64,000 nt of DNA, taken from assembly GCA_023079485.1 (NCBI GenBank), contig CM041084.1, forward strand, positions 14,846,609 to 14,910,608, in the 5' to 3' direction. The position numbers and the translations under genes were made by a program. Under the pieces are notes generated by a model. It searched no databases and was not told the DNA's origin. It saw nothing but the letters and a program-made list of their open reading frames with translations. The number at the start of each line of letters is the position of its first letter. The first letter of the stretch is position 1. Positions 14,758-28,510 of the stretch are shown here, one piece after another. The stretch comes from Archilochus colubris. Lineage: Eukaryota; Chordata; Aves; Apodiformes; Trochilidae.

Positions 14758-14800
14758 AACAACAACAACAAAAAAAAAACCAAAACAACAAAAAAACAAG
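14728..14800 (+). repeat. A-rich (AAAAC)n / (AAC)n tract
   Basis: This is a simple A-rich tract of AAAAC and AAC units. The long lysine/asparagine and phenylalanine frames on the two strands here come only from this composition. Confidence 0.9.
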
Positions 14801-16775
14801 ACGCAATGAACAGTTCAGTTAGAACAGAATGGGACAAAACAGACACAGTCTGGTCTAAACTTGAGTACTTTGAGCATAGATTATGGATTTTTTTTTTCAC
14901 TGCACCTGATCAACATCTCAGTGCTAGAGTGCCTGCTAGCACTGATTCTGTTCAAATGCTATTACACATTAACACAAGAAGAATACACCAGAACAATCTC
15001 ATCCTCCCATGAAAGAATAAGTCTTACCAATTTGCCATAACATTTTCCTGTCATGTATGTCCCTACACTTGGGACAGAACAAATACATTAAAATCTCTAT
15101 AACAACCAGAACTTGAAGACTCAGCTGAAAAGGTAAGAGAACACTCCCAAAATAATAAAAATGTCCAAGTAGGATACACTTGTTACAGAGATTCCAACTT
15201 AAACAAGTTGCAGTCATGGGAAGCCTGTGGTGCATATTGTATGCACTAGACCAGACCTTAGTAAATTGTTCATTTCAAGAATTTATCAAATTAGGAAAGA
15301 AACAGATTTCCTGAACACAAGTAACTATAACTGTACTGCTTGCAGCAGTCATTTGCAGTGGTGCAACCAACAATTGAGATGGTAACTCTTCACTGACTTC
15401 TGTGAAGAGCTACATTCTACATTGGACAGAATTGCACTGCTTGTGAATAGTCCTCATCAGGTACATCTTTATCCCAAAGAACTCTTGTGCTGTTACATTT
15501 ACAGGAGGGCATTATTAAGTAAAGTTATGAAATATTACTTGTTCATATCCAGCAAAGCAGACGTTGGCTGATGCATGAGGAGTCATTTCATACAGTATTA
15601 CTGTCACCAGGCAGAGTTCCCCAGACAACTCCTGCACAATACAGAAAGCAGACAGGCTGCTGGGGCTGGCAGCATTTCAAAGCTGATCCTGGCCAACACC
15701 AGTGCCATTTGCCAGCTGTGCAGTTCAGGGTCTGGCTGGGCTGCACTTCCAAAAGTCCAGACACCTTAGGTATGCTGAAGCACAGGGTACACAATCAAAG
15801 AGCACACACATTCATCAGAAAAACAGCTCAGAGCAAACATGTCAGATCTGCTGCACTGCAGGTTATATCAATTCACACTGGCTAACAACTGCTCAAGCAA
15901 GAGCCTGTGGAAAAGTGCATTCAAGAGAGGAATGGGAAAAAGATGATGATTTCACATCATTATTATCACTTTGCAAAATCACTAGTGACTACAGAGTTGC
16001 AGGGATTCCAGTTACCAACATAGTTCCTTTCTCCTTACTGATCCATGTGAAGCACATCAACTCCCCTTCTGGAAGATGTACTATCTAACTGCCAGGAGGT
16101 GAGGAGAGGGGGGCAAGGTAGAGGTGTTTGCTTTAAAATCAGAAGTTCTGGATCTGCACAGTGTGAAACAGCAGAAGAATGAAATTGCAGCCTTTCTTTG
16201 TAATCACAGAGGCCTAAGATGCATTGCTACATGAGCAAAGATCAAATAATCACCTTCAGTTATTCCACTCAATAAACAACAAAAAATAAGGTGTGCAGTA
16301 TTAGCAATGTATGCTCCAGTCAACAGCATGTCATGCTTAAAGCTGGCTTTAGAAAAATACTTGGGACATCTTGAGAGGAAAAAAATAATCTTGTAACAGT
16401 GATGTTAGCAATACACTCACTCCTTGATGAGTTTTTAGCAGCCAACAGCAACTAACACATTTTACAGTGAGACTTTCTTTTTCTTCCCAACAATCCAGTT
16501 GAAAGACATCTGGGATACCATGCGTAGACCAAAAGCATCTCCAGCTTCCTGCTGGCAGCCTGCTCTACATGTGACTAAGAAAGTGAAACTGGCAGCACGC
16601 AGCCTTCAGAGAAAGTATGGCTGGGTGCATTATTAAAAAAAACTCAGAAGTTTGATATTTAAACAGATAAGTAACGCAAATAATCCAGTGTTACCTGAGT
16701 AGAACTTATATCAAGTAAAACTCCAGGAATCCCAACACCTTCCTACAACCTTTCAGACATCAAACACAACTCAGT

Positions 16776-16998
16776 AGTGGAAGTGGTGTAAGAGTCAGCT
16801 GTTAATTCACTTGCCAATTTGTCTGTTGGGGCAAATAACACTGGGACCACCCAGATTCCCTCCAAGTATAGAAAAGCCATCACAGATACCAGTGCTACTC
16901 ACCAACTCTTTCACAGCACTGTACTTCTGCCATGGGAGAGGGATGCAGGGATATTCACTTTAAGCAAAGACATAGAATCATAGAATTCTATATAGAAT
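16776..16998 (+). repeat. Left arm of a 1,038-bp near-palindrome
   Basis: Each base of 16776-16998 pairs with its mirror position in 17591-17813 (coordinates sum to 34,589), with no mismatch or gap found. About 195 bp is single-copy-looking sequence and the inner 28 bp is repeat array. Identity stops at 16775/17814 outside and 16999/17590 inside. Confidence 0.93.
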
Positions 16999-17618
16999 TC
17001 TATGATTCTATGATTCTATATAGAATTCTATGATTCTATATAGAATTCTATGATTCTATGATTCTATATAGAATTCTATGATTCTATGATTCTATATAGA
17101 ATTCTATGATTCTATATAGAATTCTATGATTCTATATAGAATTCTATGATTCTATGATTCTATGATTCTATATAGAATTCTATGATTCTATACAGAATTC
17201 TATGATTCTATATAGAATTCTATGATTCTATATAGAATTCTATGATTCTATGATTCTATATAGAATTCTATGATTCTATATAGAATTCTATGATTCTATA
17301 TAGAATTCTATGATTCTGTGATTCTATGATTCTATATAGAATTCTATGATTCTGTGATTCTATATAGAATTCTATGATTCTATATAGAATTCTATGATTC
17401 TATATAGAATTCTGTGATTCTATATAGAATTCTGTGATTCTATATAGAATTCTGTGATTCTATATAGAATTCTGTGATTCTATATAGAATTCTGATTCTG
17501 TGATTCTATATAGAATTCTATGATTCTATATAGAATTCTATGATTCTATATAGAATTCTATGATTCTATGATTCTATATAGAATTCTATGATTCTATATA
17601 GAATTCTATGATTCTATG
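16971..17618 (+). repeat. Satellite-like array of about 27 units, 20-28 bp each
   Basis: The array is built from two blocks: the octamer ATTCTATG, which is the CR1 tail unit, and the 12-mer ATTCTATATAGA. Most units are octamer plus 12-mer (20 bp), and some carry an extra octamer (28 bp). The joint TATAGAATTCTATA is self-complementary and carries an EcoRI site in nearly every unit. A sub-block at about 17,400-17,500 has TCTGTGATTC variants, suggesting local spread of one variant. Only the first ~18 bp are in the reverse orientation. Confidence 0.95.
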
Positions 17619-17813
17619 TCTTTGCTTAAAGTGAATATCCCTGCATCCCTCTCCCATGGCAGAAGTACAGTGCTGTGAAAGAGTTGGTGAGTAGCACTGG
17701 TATCTGTGATGGCTTTTCTATACTTGGAGGGAATCTGGGTGGTCCCAGTGTTATTTGCCCCAACAGACAAATTGGCAAGTGAATTAACAGCTGACTCTTA
17801 CACCACTTCCACT
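17591..17813 (+). repeat. Right arm of the 1,038-bp near-palindrome
   Basis: This is the exact reverse complement of 16776-16998. After 17813 the sequence continues without similarity to the left flank. Absence of substitutions over 223 bp implies a very recent event, ongoing gene conversion, or an assembly foldback. Confidence 0.93.
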
Positions 17814-18990
17814 TAGTACAGAAGACACACAGCCAAGGAATCACCTTGAAGAATATTTCAGGAAAAGGCTGCATTTTCTCCAAACTTACAAATGCATTGC
17901 ATCCATGTTATTTTTACTAAACTGCATCTGAATATGCTTTTCTTGACTTTTCTAAAGCAAACAGTATTTGGAAAAGTTTATCAGAACACACACACATACT
18001 GGAAATTCTGTATCTAGTTTGTATTTCGTTCACACGTGTAAAGACCTGTGCTCCCCCATCCCTGGTTTAAAACCAGATGCCAGCAAGATGAGTTCGTCTG
18101 ACATCTTGAGTAACATAAATCACAGAAGTTCCACCTGTCAACCTGAGAAGTCTACAGTTTCTGGTTAATCTGGAACTCACTACTTAGAAAGGCTTTTTAA
18201 GCTCATGTAAGAAGTCTGGTTATGGACATCACAAGACAACTTCTGGTAAATTTCCCAGTTTAAAATGCCTTTTCAGACCTGGCACAGAGAGGCAGAAGCT
18301 ATGCTTAAAGTAACTACTGAGAATAAATAGGTATCTACCTTCTTCTGCTAGAACTACCCAACTTCAGCTTTCATATCTTCCTTCCTTTGAGCTATGAGAC
18401 TTACCACAACACTACCTACCCTTCTTTTGGGTAAACCCAAACTTAACTTCTTCATTCTCAGCATTAATATTTTTACTGCAATTCTCATAAGGCTTTTTTT
18501 AGTGGTAGTAGTTTTGTGTCTTTTTGTTGTTCAGTTGGTTTTCGTTTTATTATGAACACAGACACAGTATTTCCTGTATATCATGCTATGCTGGCAATCA
18601 TTCTGTAGGCACACACTCAAAGCCATGAGCAACTACAGTCCAAATAACTTTATAATGTTTTCTATAATTACACTCTAGCTGAAGCTAGATATTCAAGACT
18701 GAAATCCTCACAGGGTCAGGTCAATATAAAAAGTTAGTGACTGAAGATTCCTTCTGAGTAGATAATCTCACTTACTTACTGCTACATATTGGACAAATTC
18801 TTTTCAGACCACCAGTTATTTTATATTACATTTCATAAGTTTTGCTATCAAACATGTGGATTTGAATTCTTTAAAAAGGATATTTGGAAGAGTTAAAAAT
18901 ACTTTTTTGAAAAACAATAAAGCATTTCCTAAAGATTCCTTAAAATTTACACTAACATAAAAAGGATCAGAAGAGAACACTGCATAGACC

Positions 18991-19176
18991 ATTGATTAGG
19001 CTATGGAATGGACTGCCCGGTGAGGTGGTAGATTCTCCGTCCCTGGAGACATTTAAAAAAAGACTGGATGTGGCACTCAGTGCCATGGTCTAGAAACTGC
19101 TCCGGTGGGTCAAGGGTTGGACTAGATGATCTCTGAGGTCCCTTCCAACCCGGCTGATTCTATGATTCTATGATTC
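18991..19176 (+). mobile_element. CR1 LINE, 5'-truncated 3' end
   Basis: The order of motifs is that of avian CR1: GGACTGCCCGGTGAGGTGG, CCCTGGAGACATTTAAA, GGCACTCAGTGCCATGG, GGTTGGACTAGATGATCTCT, GAGGTCCCTTCCAACCC, and finally two ATTCTATG octamers. It is the best-preserved CR1 copy in the window and the main evidence that this is a bird. CR1 copies are normally cut at the 5' end, so the lack of ORF1/ORF2 is expected. Confidence 0.95.
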
Positions 19177-22100
19177 ACTCAAACATCACATCCTCAGACT
19201 ACTGAAGTAATACAGTGACTTTTAATAGAACTTCTTGTATGACTTTAAAAGATATTGACTTCTACAGAAATAGATTAATACACTATTTAGTCCACCAAAT
19301 TATACAATTTCTTTTCAGCGGCAATTTGGAGAAATTAAAACTTCTAATATAGCTGCGTGAATATACTTGGCTCCTTTGTAACTTTAAATTACTTGCCAAT
19401 TCTCTAGTAAAAGGTACCACCAGAAACAGATGCAAACCTCTGTTTCAAAGTAGACAGATATTGCTGTGATACAGTTATGGGAAGGAACAGAAGTAAACAC
19501 AAAAGATACTTGTCAAGCTGTATGAGTTTGCATCTGCTGAACAAGACACTGAAAAACACAGTATGAAGTCTGAGAGAGAAGGGAGTTACAGCCTCTTCTT
19601 AGTCTCCTTCTGGGAAATCTGCACCTGAAGAGAAGCTTCAAACAATTCCATCTCATGAACTCAGAATCTGAGATTTCACAAGAGATGGTTACAAACAGAA
19701 CCTACAGGATCTCTACTCTGTGTTTCACCTGTCCACTGATTTATTGCAATGGTGCAAACTCCCTCCTGTTCTAACATAAGTCTCTTCATCTCTATAAAGT
19801 CAAAAAGACTGTAAAAAAATCAATAAACAGTGTGAACATTAAAAGACAGAGGAATTTCAACTACAGGTTTACACAGTGTGGAAGACTTAACTAAAACCAT
19901 CTATTTGTTTAAGCACCATTCTTCAGGTTCTTGTCTCTGTCCCTCCCCTCCACTTACTTCAACAATTAAGTAGAGAATGTATCCTGTGGTTTGAGAGCAT
20001 TCTCAATACTGAGAATGTAGCAAATTTCAAGCTGCTTGAATATCCAGAGAGATGCTCTCTGGCTATGAAGAAACCTTTAAAAATAAAGTTTTGCTACAGT
20101 AAGAAGAACAAGGGAGTAAAAAAATTACACTTTTAAGTTTCACAGTTACACAGTTTACTCTTCCTTGATCTGAAACAACTAGCAATTACTCTAACCACAG
20201 TGAACTCAAGGCCAATGCACTGAAAAATTCACTGCTATTAAAAAAAAGTAAAAAAAGGTAAATAAAAAGGTATGATCTTAGTTCTTCATAGTGACATCTC
20301 ATACTTCAATGCAGCTTTTCCCATTGCCAAGTGTCCCCACTCCAATGCCCCACACATCAGTTTCATTTGTCAATTTACTTTTCAGTCAATTCAGTACAAA
20401 AGCACTAAGTAACCATCAGATATTAACATTTTTAAGGTAATTGTGACAAACTGACATCACATGCAGCGGAGTAACAAAACAAAACAACTTCAGTGCTGTT
20501 CCCTAACAAGACTTCAAGACAACCACACTGACTGCAACAAGCTCACTTGTTTCTCATTACAAGATAAAAGAAACCTCACTTGAGTCAGATGGGTCCAGAT
20601 GTTGCTCAACACCAACACTTTCTGAAGGGGAGGGCAGAGGGAAGGAAGGATGCTTGCTTCCCACCTGAACTGAGACACAGTCTGTGAGTCCCAGAGAACT
20701 GGCAGATACTTAGATCAGCCTACTTGAGAAAGCATTGAAAGAGGTATCATCTTTAAGATGTAGCTTTCAGCACTTGGGAATTTCAACCATGATTATCATT
20801 TTCAAAAGAAAGTAACACAGGAGTCACAGGGCAGTTTTAATAGCAAAAATAACAAACAGTTTTTCAGTGGTTAGAGATAAAACCAGCATTAAGGTAAGAT
20901 ATAGCTCACAGATAACAAAACCTAGATTTAACACTTTATATATCAGCTAGCTGCCCAAGTTCCTGCTACAATCAGTGGTACCTAAAGAACTGCTCCGCTT
21001 ATCCTACAGCAGATACCTATGCCTTGTCAGTAAACAGCTCTTCAAATCCACTGACTAGGTCTCTGCAGACTATAATGGGAGTGCAGGCAATGAGCTCACA
21101 CCCTGGCATCTAAATTTAGGTGCTCTAGTCTGTGAGCCAGCCCTACAGTTTATACAGCCAAAGCACATGGGCATGCTGATAGGCCAAACATACACATGCT
21201 GTAAGCAACTGCTAAGAGAATGGTCCCTTAAAAAAACTCTTTTCTGAACAGGGATTCTGATGAGAAAATGTGATCCAGTATAATAAGAAAGCCTACTAAT
21301 AGAACATGACTTGAATTCCTGAACTACGTTTCATACAGGTTTCAGTCTGCATGAAAAGCAAATGGTTTCTAGATACATAGAAGAAGGGAGAGATTCTGCC
21401 CTACAGAAGTCGTCTTCAAAAATAGCAACACAACTGAACCATATCCAGCACACAACTGGTCAGGGAAAATACCTCTCATTCATGAACTGAGTGAGCAGGG
21501 AAGGGCTGACAAGGATTTCTCTTTTTAATAAGCACACATTATAATTGTGTCACATTTTTTACCAGCTGCTACATATATGTACCTACTCCTGGACTTACAA
21601 ACTGTAAGACTGAATAAAATAAAGGCTGAGTAAAAAAAAATCCTAAGAATAAAAATTTAAAAATAAATAATAAAAAAGCTGCATCACAGAAGCCAGGAAA
21701 ACTTGAGTTCAGGCATGCTCAGATACAACAACATGACAACAAAGTACCACTTCTCTGAATTGCTGTAAACTGACCACTTGCTCTTAATCTGTCCCAACTG
21801 TGAGATAAAATAAACACAGAGGATAATTTCTGCATCCTGTGCCTTCCATAAATCCACTTGTTGCCACAGCCAAGAACTGTATCAATTGCTTGCCCATAAG
21901 ACACAGTGCTGGGGCCATGTGTTCAACAGTTACGCAGGGTAACATCCTTCCATCAGTCCCTCACTATCACAGCTGTAGAAAAGGACAGAAGAAGAAAAGC
22001 ACAGGCTACTTTCTTGACCCTTGAGTTGCAAACAGTTGGCTTACTGAGGTGTTCACCTCCAGGATAGAGAATGACTGAGATCTCTTTCTACAATTCATTA

Positions 22101-22460
22101 GATCTTTCTTCTTTGGATTGCCTGACATCTTGACTGGGACTATGATGCAAAAGCATAAATTCAAGCAGCACTTAGAGCAAGATTTGAACAAAATATTTCT
22201 GTAAATAACATGACATTGATTCTGCATTATTCTACCTACTTCAGATCTCAGAAGTTGTCATTTCCACACTTTGACTAAGATTTCATTATGTCCACCGGTG
22301 CTGATGCTTTCCCTAAACCTTTGCCTAATGGAATTTTATTTCTTTCATCTAATACCCTGTCAAGTCATTCCCAGTAGCAACCTGTTAGCTCACCTGAGCA
22401 CATAAATCCATAATTATTTTGATTGTATTCCAGCTTAGCTACCGGGATTGAATTGTCCTC

Positions 22461-22530
22461 AAGAAAAAACAAGCAACAACAAAAAAATCCAAAACAAAAA
22501 ACCACAACAAAACAACGAACAAACAAAACC
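22461..22530 (+). repeat. A/C-rich simple repeat
   Basis: AACAACAAA-type tract without clear unit, low complexity. Confidence 0.85.
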
Positions 22531-25500
22531 CCCAGAAAAAAGTTTCCACAATACCAGCAGTGCTTTCAGCTCACTTGACATACTTACTCCTTTCTATTTA
22601 AATAGATCAGAGTCAGTTCTAAATTAACAGATGAGGTAATTTCTAGCTTTTTTTTTGGAATGAAGTATTCTACAGCATAACCAAATGATAATATTTAGCT
22701 AACATTCAAAGTAGGAACAAAAAACTTGGAGCTGTCAGTAACCAGACACGCTGGAGGGCTTCACTCCACCATTCCCTGACAGAGGGAAACCTGGGGCCAA
22801 ACCCACTTCTTTCACATTTTAAGATGAGGCTGTTTGGATGCTCAACACACCAACGTTCTTGAAGAGCTCAAACTATAGCACAGCATAGTGGCTTACCATG
22901 AATGTACATTTTGGTACAGTTTGAAAGAAAGCTTTACACCAGTGGGCTCCAGGCCTCAAAAGGCTGACTTTCCAAATTAGCAAGAAGATTCTGCAGTGTG
23001 GCAAGTAGCAGGGGCAGCTGAGCTGAAGGATCCCCACATGGCAGGCTTGCTGCTCAGCTATTCTGCCAGAAACTGTGGCTTTGAATGCACTTTTGCCCAT
23101 GCCTTTACAGTGTAAACCATCCCAAATCAGACAGCCTTCAACTCACAAGAGAGTTCATTTATTTTCCCCAGAGATTTGTGTTTAGAACAGGGGAAAAAAG
23201 TGAGATCAGACATGTAAAGCTCACATTCCTGAACTACCAACTGCTGGAATAAAAAGCTGCCTCTTTAAAACTAAACTCTATTTGTGATCAACTGTGAAAT
23301 TTAATCAGCAGCACACAGCTAAATTGTTTTACTGTTTCAGTGATGGATTTTTTAGAAGCTGCAAAAACAAGAGTTCTGTTCCCTCCTTAAAATTCACATC
23401 ACTTAAAAGAAATGCTGCTTAATAGCAGGTTTGACTGGCTGTTCCATGCTCTGCCACTCATTTACTCCCTTGGTTCCTCTCTCTATTGCAGGTCTTCCCA
23501 CCTGAATCTGGCAGAAAGAGAACAGTTATTTTGACCTCCTGGAAGCCTAAGAGCAACTAGGACTTCGCTACAAATTTTTAAATAGGTTTGTTTCTGCATT
23601 GCTCCTCCAGTTCAGCCTTTTCACTTCACAGCTAGCAGAGTGCTTCACCAAATCCCATCATTAGAAGTTTAAAAAACCAAAACATGGTAAAACAGACTTG
23701 GCAGCCCATGGACTAGCCATGGGAGCATTAGTTACTAGAAAACCTCCCTTAACATCTCAAGACTGAAACAGTCTTGAAAATGAGAACATAAAGAACTTTT
23801 ACAGAGCATACACAGCATGTAGTTTCATAGCCTCACAGAAAAGGAGGGAGGCAGAAATAAGAGAAGAAAAGCTACCATTACATAATAGTATAAGTGGCAT
23901 TTTAAGAAAGGGAGGTTTGATTTACCAATTTAAAAAAAAATTGACATTACAAAAGTGAAAATTTGACTGTTACTTTTTAGTTCTGAATAATAAAAACAAA
24001 GAATTTTCTGGAAGTATTTACAAGTACCCAAGATTAGTAGATGAGAGGTCATAAAGCCAGTCTGAAAAACATGTATCAGTTTCACTCAACTAAGGTGGAA
24101 TTGCTTAGAGTTTTTCTGTACTGTGAAACAGTTAACCCTGTGGCATGTCTTTGCAGGTGGATATTCTAAGTTTAACTAGCCAGCCTGCAAGAGCAAGGGA
24201 GTTCTAAGATGCAAGTTCCTACTGTTATTAATGCTATGCAATAAAACTAAGCATGCAGCAAAGACACATGTTGGATACAAAGGCTTCTGGTTACAGGTTG
24301 GTGACACTCAGGTATGTAAATACAACATCCAAAGTAGAACATGGCAGGCTGCAATGAGAATGGGGGTAGGGGACAACCCCACATGAAGAAGCACACCATG
24401 CTACTCATCCTGTCTGAGATACTGAGCGAAATTTTCTTGGCGTTGTTGAACAAAGGTACCAAACATTTCTTAAAGCAGCAAGAGACAATGATTACAGTAG
24501 GTACCCTAGAGTTACTCTCCTAGAGCAGCCATTGGTAGCAAGACTGGAGGAGGAAAATGTCTTTCTCCAAAACATGCAAAAATGGAAAGGATGCAGCTAA
24601 CAAGGTACAAAAAGCCATTCCTGACACCCTAGAAGACTGATTTCTAATCCAAATTGCCTCTTTTGCCCTCCTGCCAGTGGCTACTGCCTCCATAGCACAG
24701 ACACCTAACGTGGGCATAGGTCCGGGCCTCTACTACTTAATTTTAAAATTAATCTGCTGGGCTGCGGCCTGTTAGTTCCACCTTATGTGCCACGCTGTGA
24801 GCTGTGAGGCTGAGTATTCCTTCAGTTGCTTCTGTGACGGAAGCAGGAGCCTGCTCTGGGTGTTCAGGTCTAGCAGAGGAGCAGGGCAGATGCTCCTCTT
24901 CTACCACCCCAGCTCGTCTGAATTGGGCAAAAGCAGCAGAGCTCTGTTGTCCCCAGAGTATTCGTTCTCCTCTCTTTAAAGGTGGACAAAGAACTCAATC
25001 TTCCCTTTAAAACAAACAAACCTGAAACCCATCCAGCTCATCAGCAAGTCTTTTCGTGAAAGTGTTTCCAATCTGAGAATTGGGTGCTGAGTGAAGCATA
25101 TTTGTTCTCAAGCACTTTTTCAATAAGCTCTGAAAAGAGAAAGTCAACAGTGAAAGGCATGGAAGAAGCTGAAGGGAACAGCAGATTTAACACAGAGAAC
25201 AAGTTTCAAAATTACTTTTAAAAAATAAAAAAGCACCCTCACAGTTTCAGAATTACTCTTACTAGGTTTAGTTGAAATAAACAGAAGACTTGTTTTAATC
25301 TCCGAAGTTAACAAGTGCAAGTTATTGCCTAGTTTGGAAGCCCTGTAAAGCAACAAAATACCCCATCTTCCCCACCCCCTTCGCCCTCCCTGCTTTTTAC
25401 TTAAAAATAAACTTTGCTAAGTTTGACTCAAAAGTAAACAGAAAGCCCCAAACAAGTGGACATAAGGTGGAAATACTGGCTGAAATGTCAGATTAGGAAG

Positions 25501-26992
25501 TGCTCACCCTGCAAGGCGTGGGGGGGGATTCAGAAGACATGTTAAGCACTTTTGGGCAAAGCCTCAGAAGGCGCAGGGTAAATCTATACAAGCTGAGAAC
25601 CCACAAGTCAGAGAGAAATTTCCCACAAGCCTGTGTGAAAGACTGCCTCCTTATAGTCAAGTCTTTGAATAGTGCTTTTCTTCTGAAACAAAGTGTATGA
25701 GGTACAGCGAACAAACTGTAAAGGTAACTGGGCCTTTTGTCATATAGTTCCTCCACCCACTTGTACTTTACCGCACAATAGCTCGTTTACAGATTCAGAC
25801 CACTCCAGCTCCACACAGAAACAATCTTGTATTGTGAAGTGAATCTATCATAGGAGTAAAGTCTAAAAATACTGCAAAAGGTCTATAACAATAATTTTGT
25901 AGAACACCATGGTTCTTCCCCTAAAGACAAAGCCTTTCCCAATTTGAATAGGTAATAACAGACTTAGTCACTCCTTACTTGAGTATGACTAATAGCCTGC
26001 AACAGCAAAAAATACTTATGTACCATACAGCATATGAAGCTGTTCATCTCTTAAAATAAAAAGATGATTTTTCACTGAAGCAGAAGTAGTTGTAGTATAG
26101 AAACACGTTATTTCCTCTCCCACCCACAGTGGAGAACAAAGCACTGTGTAACACAGACCTATCTCTTCGCATGCTGCCCAGGACAAGCTACTCCTGTTTG
26201 TTTACATCAGCAGATAGGTGCAACAACTACAAAATAGCATTGGCTGGAACAAATAGGAGATCACAGGGATTGACCAGCAAACTGACTAGTCATCCATACA
26301 TTAATGCAAGTAAATCATGGGAGACCAGTTAAGTTGTTGGGAAAGCCTGGAAGAAAAGACAGATAGCCTACCTACACTCTACTTGCACTTTCACCTCATG
26401 GAGAATAGTTACTCCATCCCCCACAAGCCACTATAATAGAATGAAGATAAACGCAGGGATTATGCCAAGTTGACCCCAGGCTTTGTTCTTTCCCTCCAAG
26501 CACATTCAGTGAAAAGGTCTAAACACACATCTGATTTGACAAGCATTCAGATTCACAAAGAACGTGGTGAAAGTGAAATCATACTTGGGGCATTCATGGG
26601 TCCCTGTGTCAAAGGTCATTCAGCAGTGTTTCAGCTGCTGCTTGCTAGGATTTAAAATGAACTACTTTAAATCCCCATCACCACAGACACCGACATATAG
26701 TTTGTGCCAGACAAGAATATTTCATAGCCTGTTCAGCAAAATTTACCTCAGAGATAATATAATTTCTGGACAAATGTTTAATCCTCACAACTGGTACCGT
26801 CTCATTTAGAAGAGACAAATCATTTTACTTTTTAGCCAGATTCTAGATATTAACTCACATTTTTTCATCTGCAGAATTTTGAATTATTATTAGAAAGAAG
26901 GTCTGAAGAAAGCATTTATATGCCTTCCTCCTTGAAAAGAACATAGCATTTTTCATACTTAATTACAGGTTGATCATTTGATTCAAGGAGGG

Positions 26993-27010
26993 AAAAAAAA
27001 AAAAAAAAAA
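26993..27010 (+). repeat. Poly-A run (18 bp)
   Basis: Homopolymer A tract following GGAGGG. No retrocopy or SINE body is recognisable upstream. Confidence 0.95.
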
Positions 27011-28478
27011 GTTGTGTTTAAATCACTTAGCTAAACCAGAGAGCTCAAAAACCTTTATTAAATAACTTTTCATTGATTTTCTCAAGCTTATCAAACATTA
27101 CTCAAGTCCTCCAACCTCCATGAGGGATGTTTAAAGAATGTGCATTAGAAACTAACTTGAAACAGCAGCAGGCTGGGAAGCTTCAGGGCTACAAAAAGTT
27201 GGGAAGCAACAACTGAAAACCTGCTGAGAAATAACAACAGTGCAGGAAAACAAATGTATTCTTCTAAAGCCTTTGTGAAGCCCACTCTTAGCTACAGGCA
27301 GGACAGTGATAAACCCAGCTGTCAATTCAGCAAGCTGCAAGATTGTCACTCCAAAACAGGTCACAGTTCAGCAAACAAGTTATTTGTTTTTACTGCAGAT
27401 GAAGAGGCCTGCTCACTAAAAAGTGGCATTTCTGAGGCAATGTTTTCCAAGGAACAACTATATGCCTCTATGTATTACATACAATAACAGCATGTCACCA
27501 CCAGTAGACTTCTTCACTGGAAACAATCTCAAACTGCACTTTTTTACAGGCAGTGTTCCACATGAGGATGCTGGTTTGCCATAGCTGGCAAGATGACACA
27601 CTTCTGTCACTTCGTTAGCCACCCAGACTTGAACAGTAAGGCATTCATAGCTCCTGTGCAGAGATATTTTGAGTGCACCAAATGTCATACAATTTGATAA
27701 TGACAGACACAGGACCCACAACTGACTGCTTTTCAAGAAAGTAGCAAGAGGGACCATGTGTAGTAGGGACACACTCCATCAGCCAAAAAGAATTAGTTGC
27801 ATTACATGCAACCCTTACACTCAGGTATCAGTTTAAATAACCTTTGGGCAGAAAACAGCATTTATCCTTTTGACAAGAGGAGGGGGGAAAAAATCCTCTC
27901 AAGGTAGCACAGAATGTGCTTGTTCTTTTTGGCTAAGGAAATAGGCCGTCTCAAACCTCCAGATGCTCAGTGTGTCTTGTTCATCTGTGCCTTTTCCCCA
28001 TTAATAACTAAGAATCCAATTTAAATAGGCGACTGGCATCATCTCAAAGAATATTTTCTTCTAGAGTCCTCATGCTTAAGTGGAAACCCATATGTATGGT
28101 TTCCAGGAGTGTCCTTCCTGCAGAAATGGACAAAACCATAAAAAATACACAGTTCTAACAGGTTTGGGGCAGGAAAGATGACTAAAAAAACCCCCTTGAT
28201 CTTTCACGCAGACACCACAAGGCAAGGCAGGTCTTGCTTCTCTCCAGACCCCTTATATCCCCCAGTGGGAACAGGCCACACTGCCTTCCCAGTGACTGTC
28301 AAGTCCTGTTTAGGTTAGTATGGAAACCCCTCATACTATATCATGCTGCTAAGCAAACAGATCTGTCATGTTGGTGTAGGTGCATACTGATTTTAGGACA
28401 GTCTGAGTTTTGTAGATGGCTGCTATGGCTACTAGATACATGAGGAATCTATTTGGTACAGAGAAATAAGATTCAATT

Positions 28479-28510
28479 AAAAAAAACACAACAAACAAAC
28501 AAACAAAAAA
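28479..28510 (+). repeat. A-rich (AAAC)n tract
   Basis: A run of seven A followed by CAAACAAACAAAC units. Confidence 0.9.

Larger units (their letters stand above)
1..16775 (-). other. ZEB1: ZEB1 intron 1, distal part in this window
   Basis: This is AT-rich sequence with frequent stops in all frames. It holds the duplicated block near 192 and 1345, CR1 remnants near 470 and 8,418, a G/T and (TG)n tract near 8,673-8,756, small tandem repeats at 4,969 and 13,087, and an A-rich tract at 14,728-14,800. I looked for the next ZEB1 exon, which should begin with codons for a VTNYN-like peptide, and did not find it. Intron 1 is known to be very long in other vertebrates, so its absence is expected. 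Confidence 0.8.
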
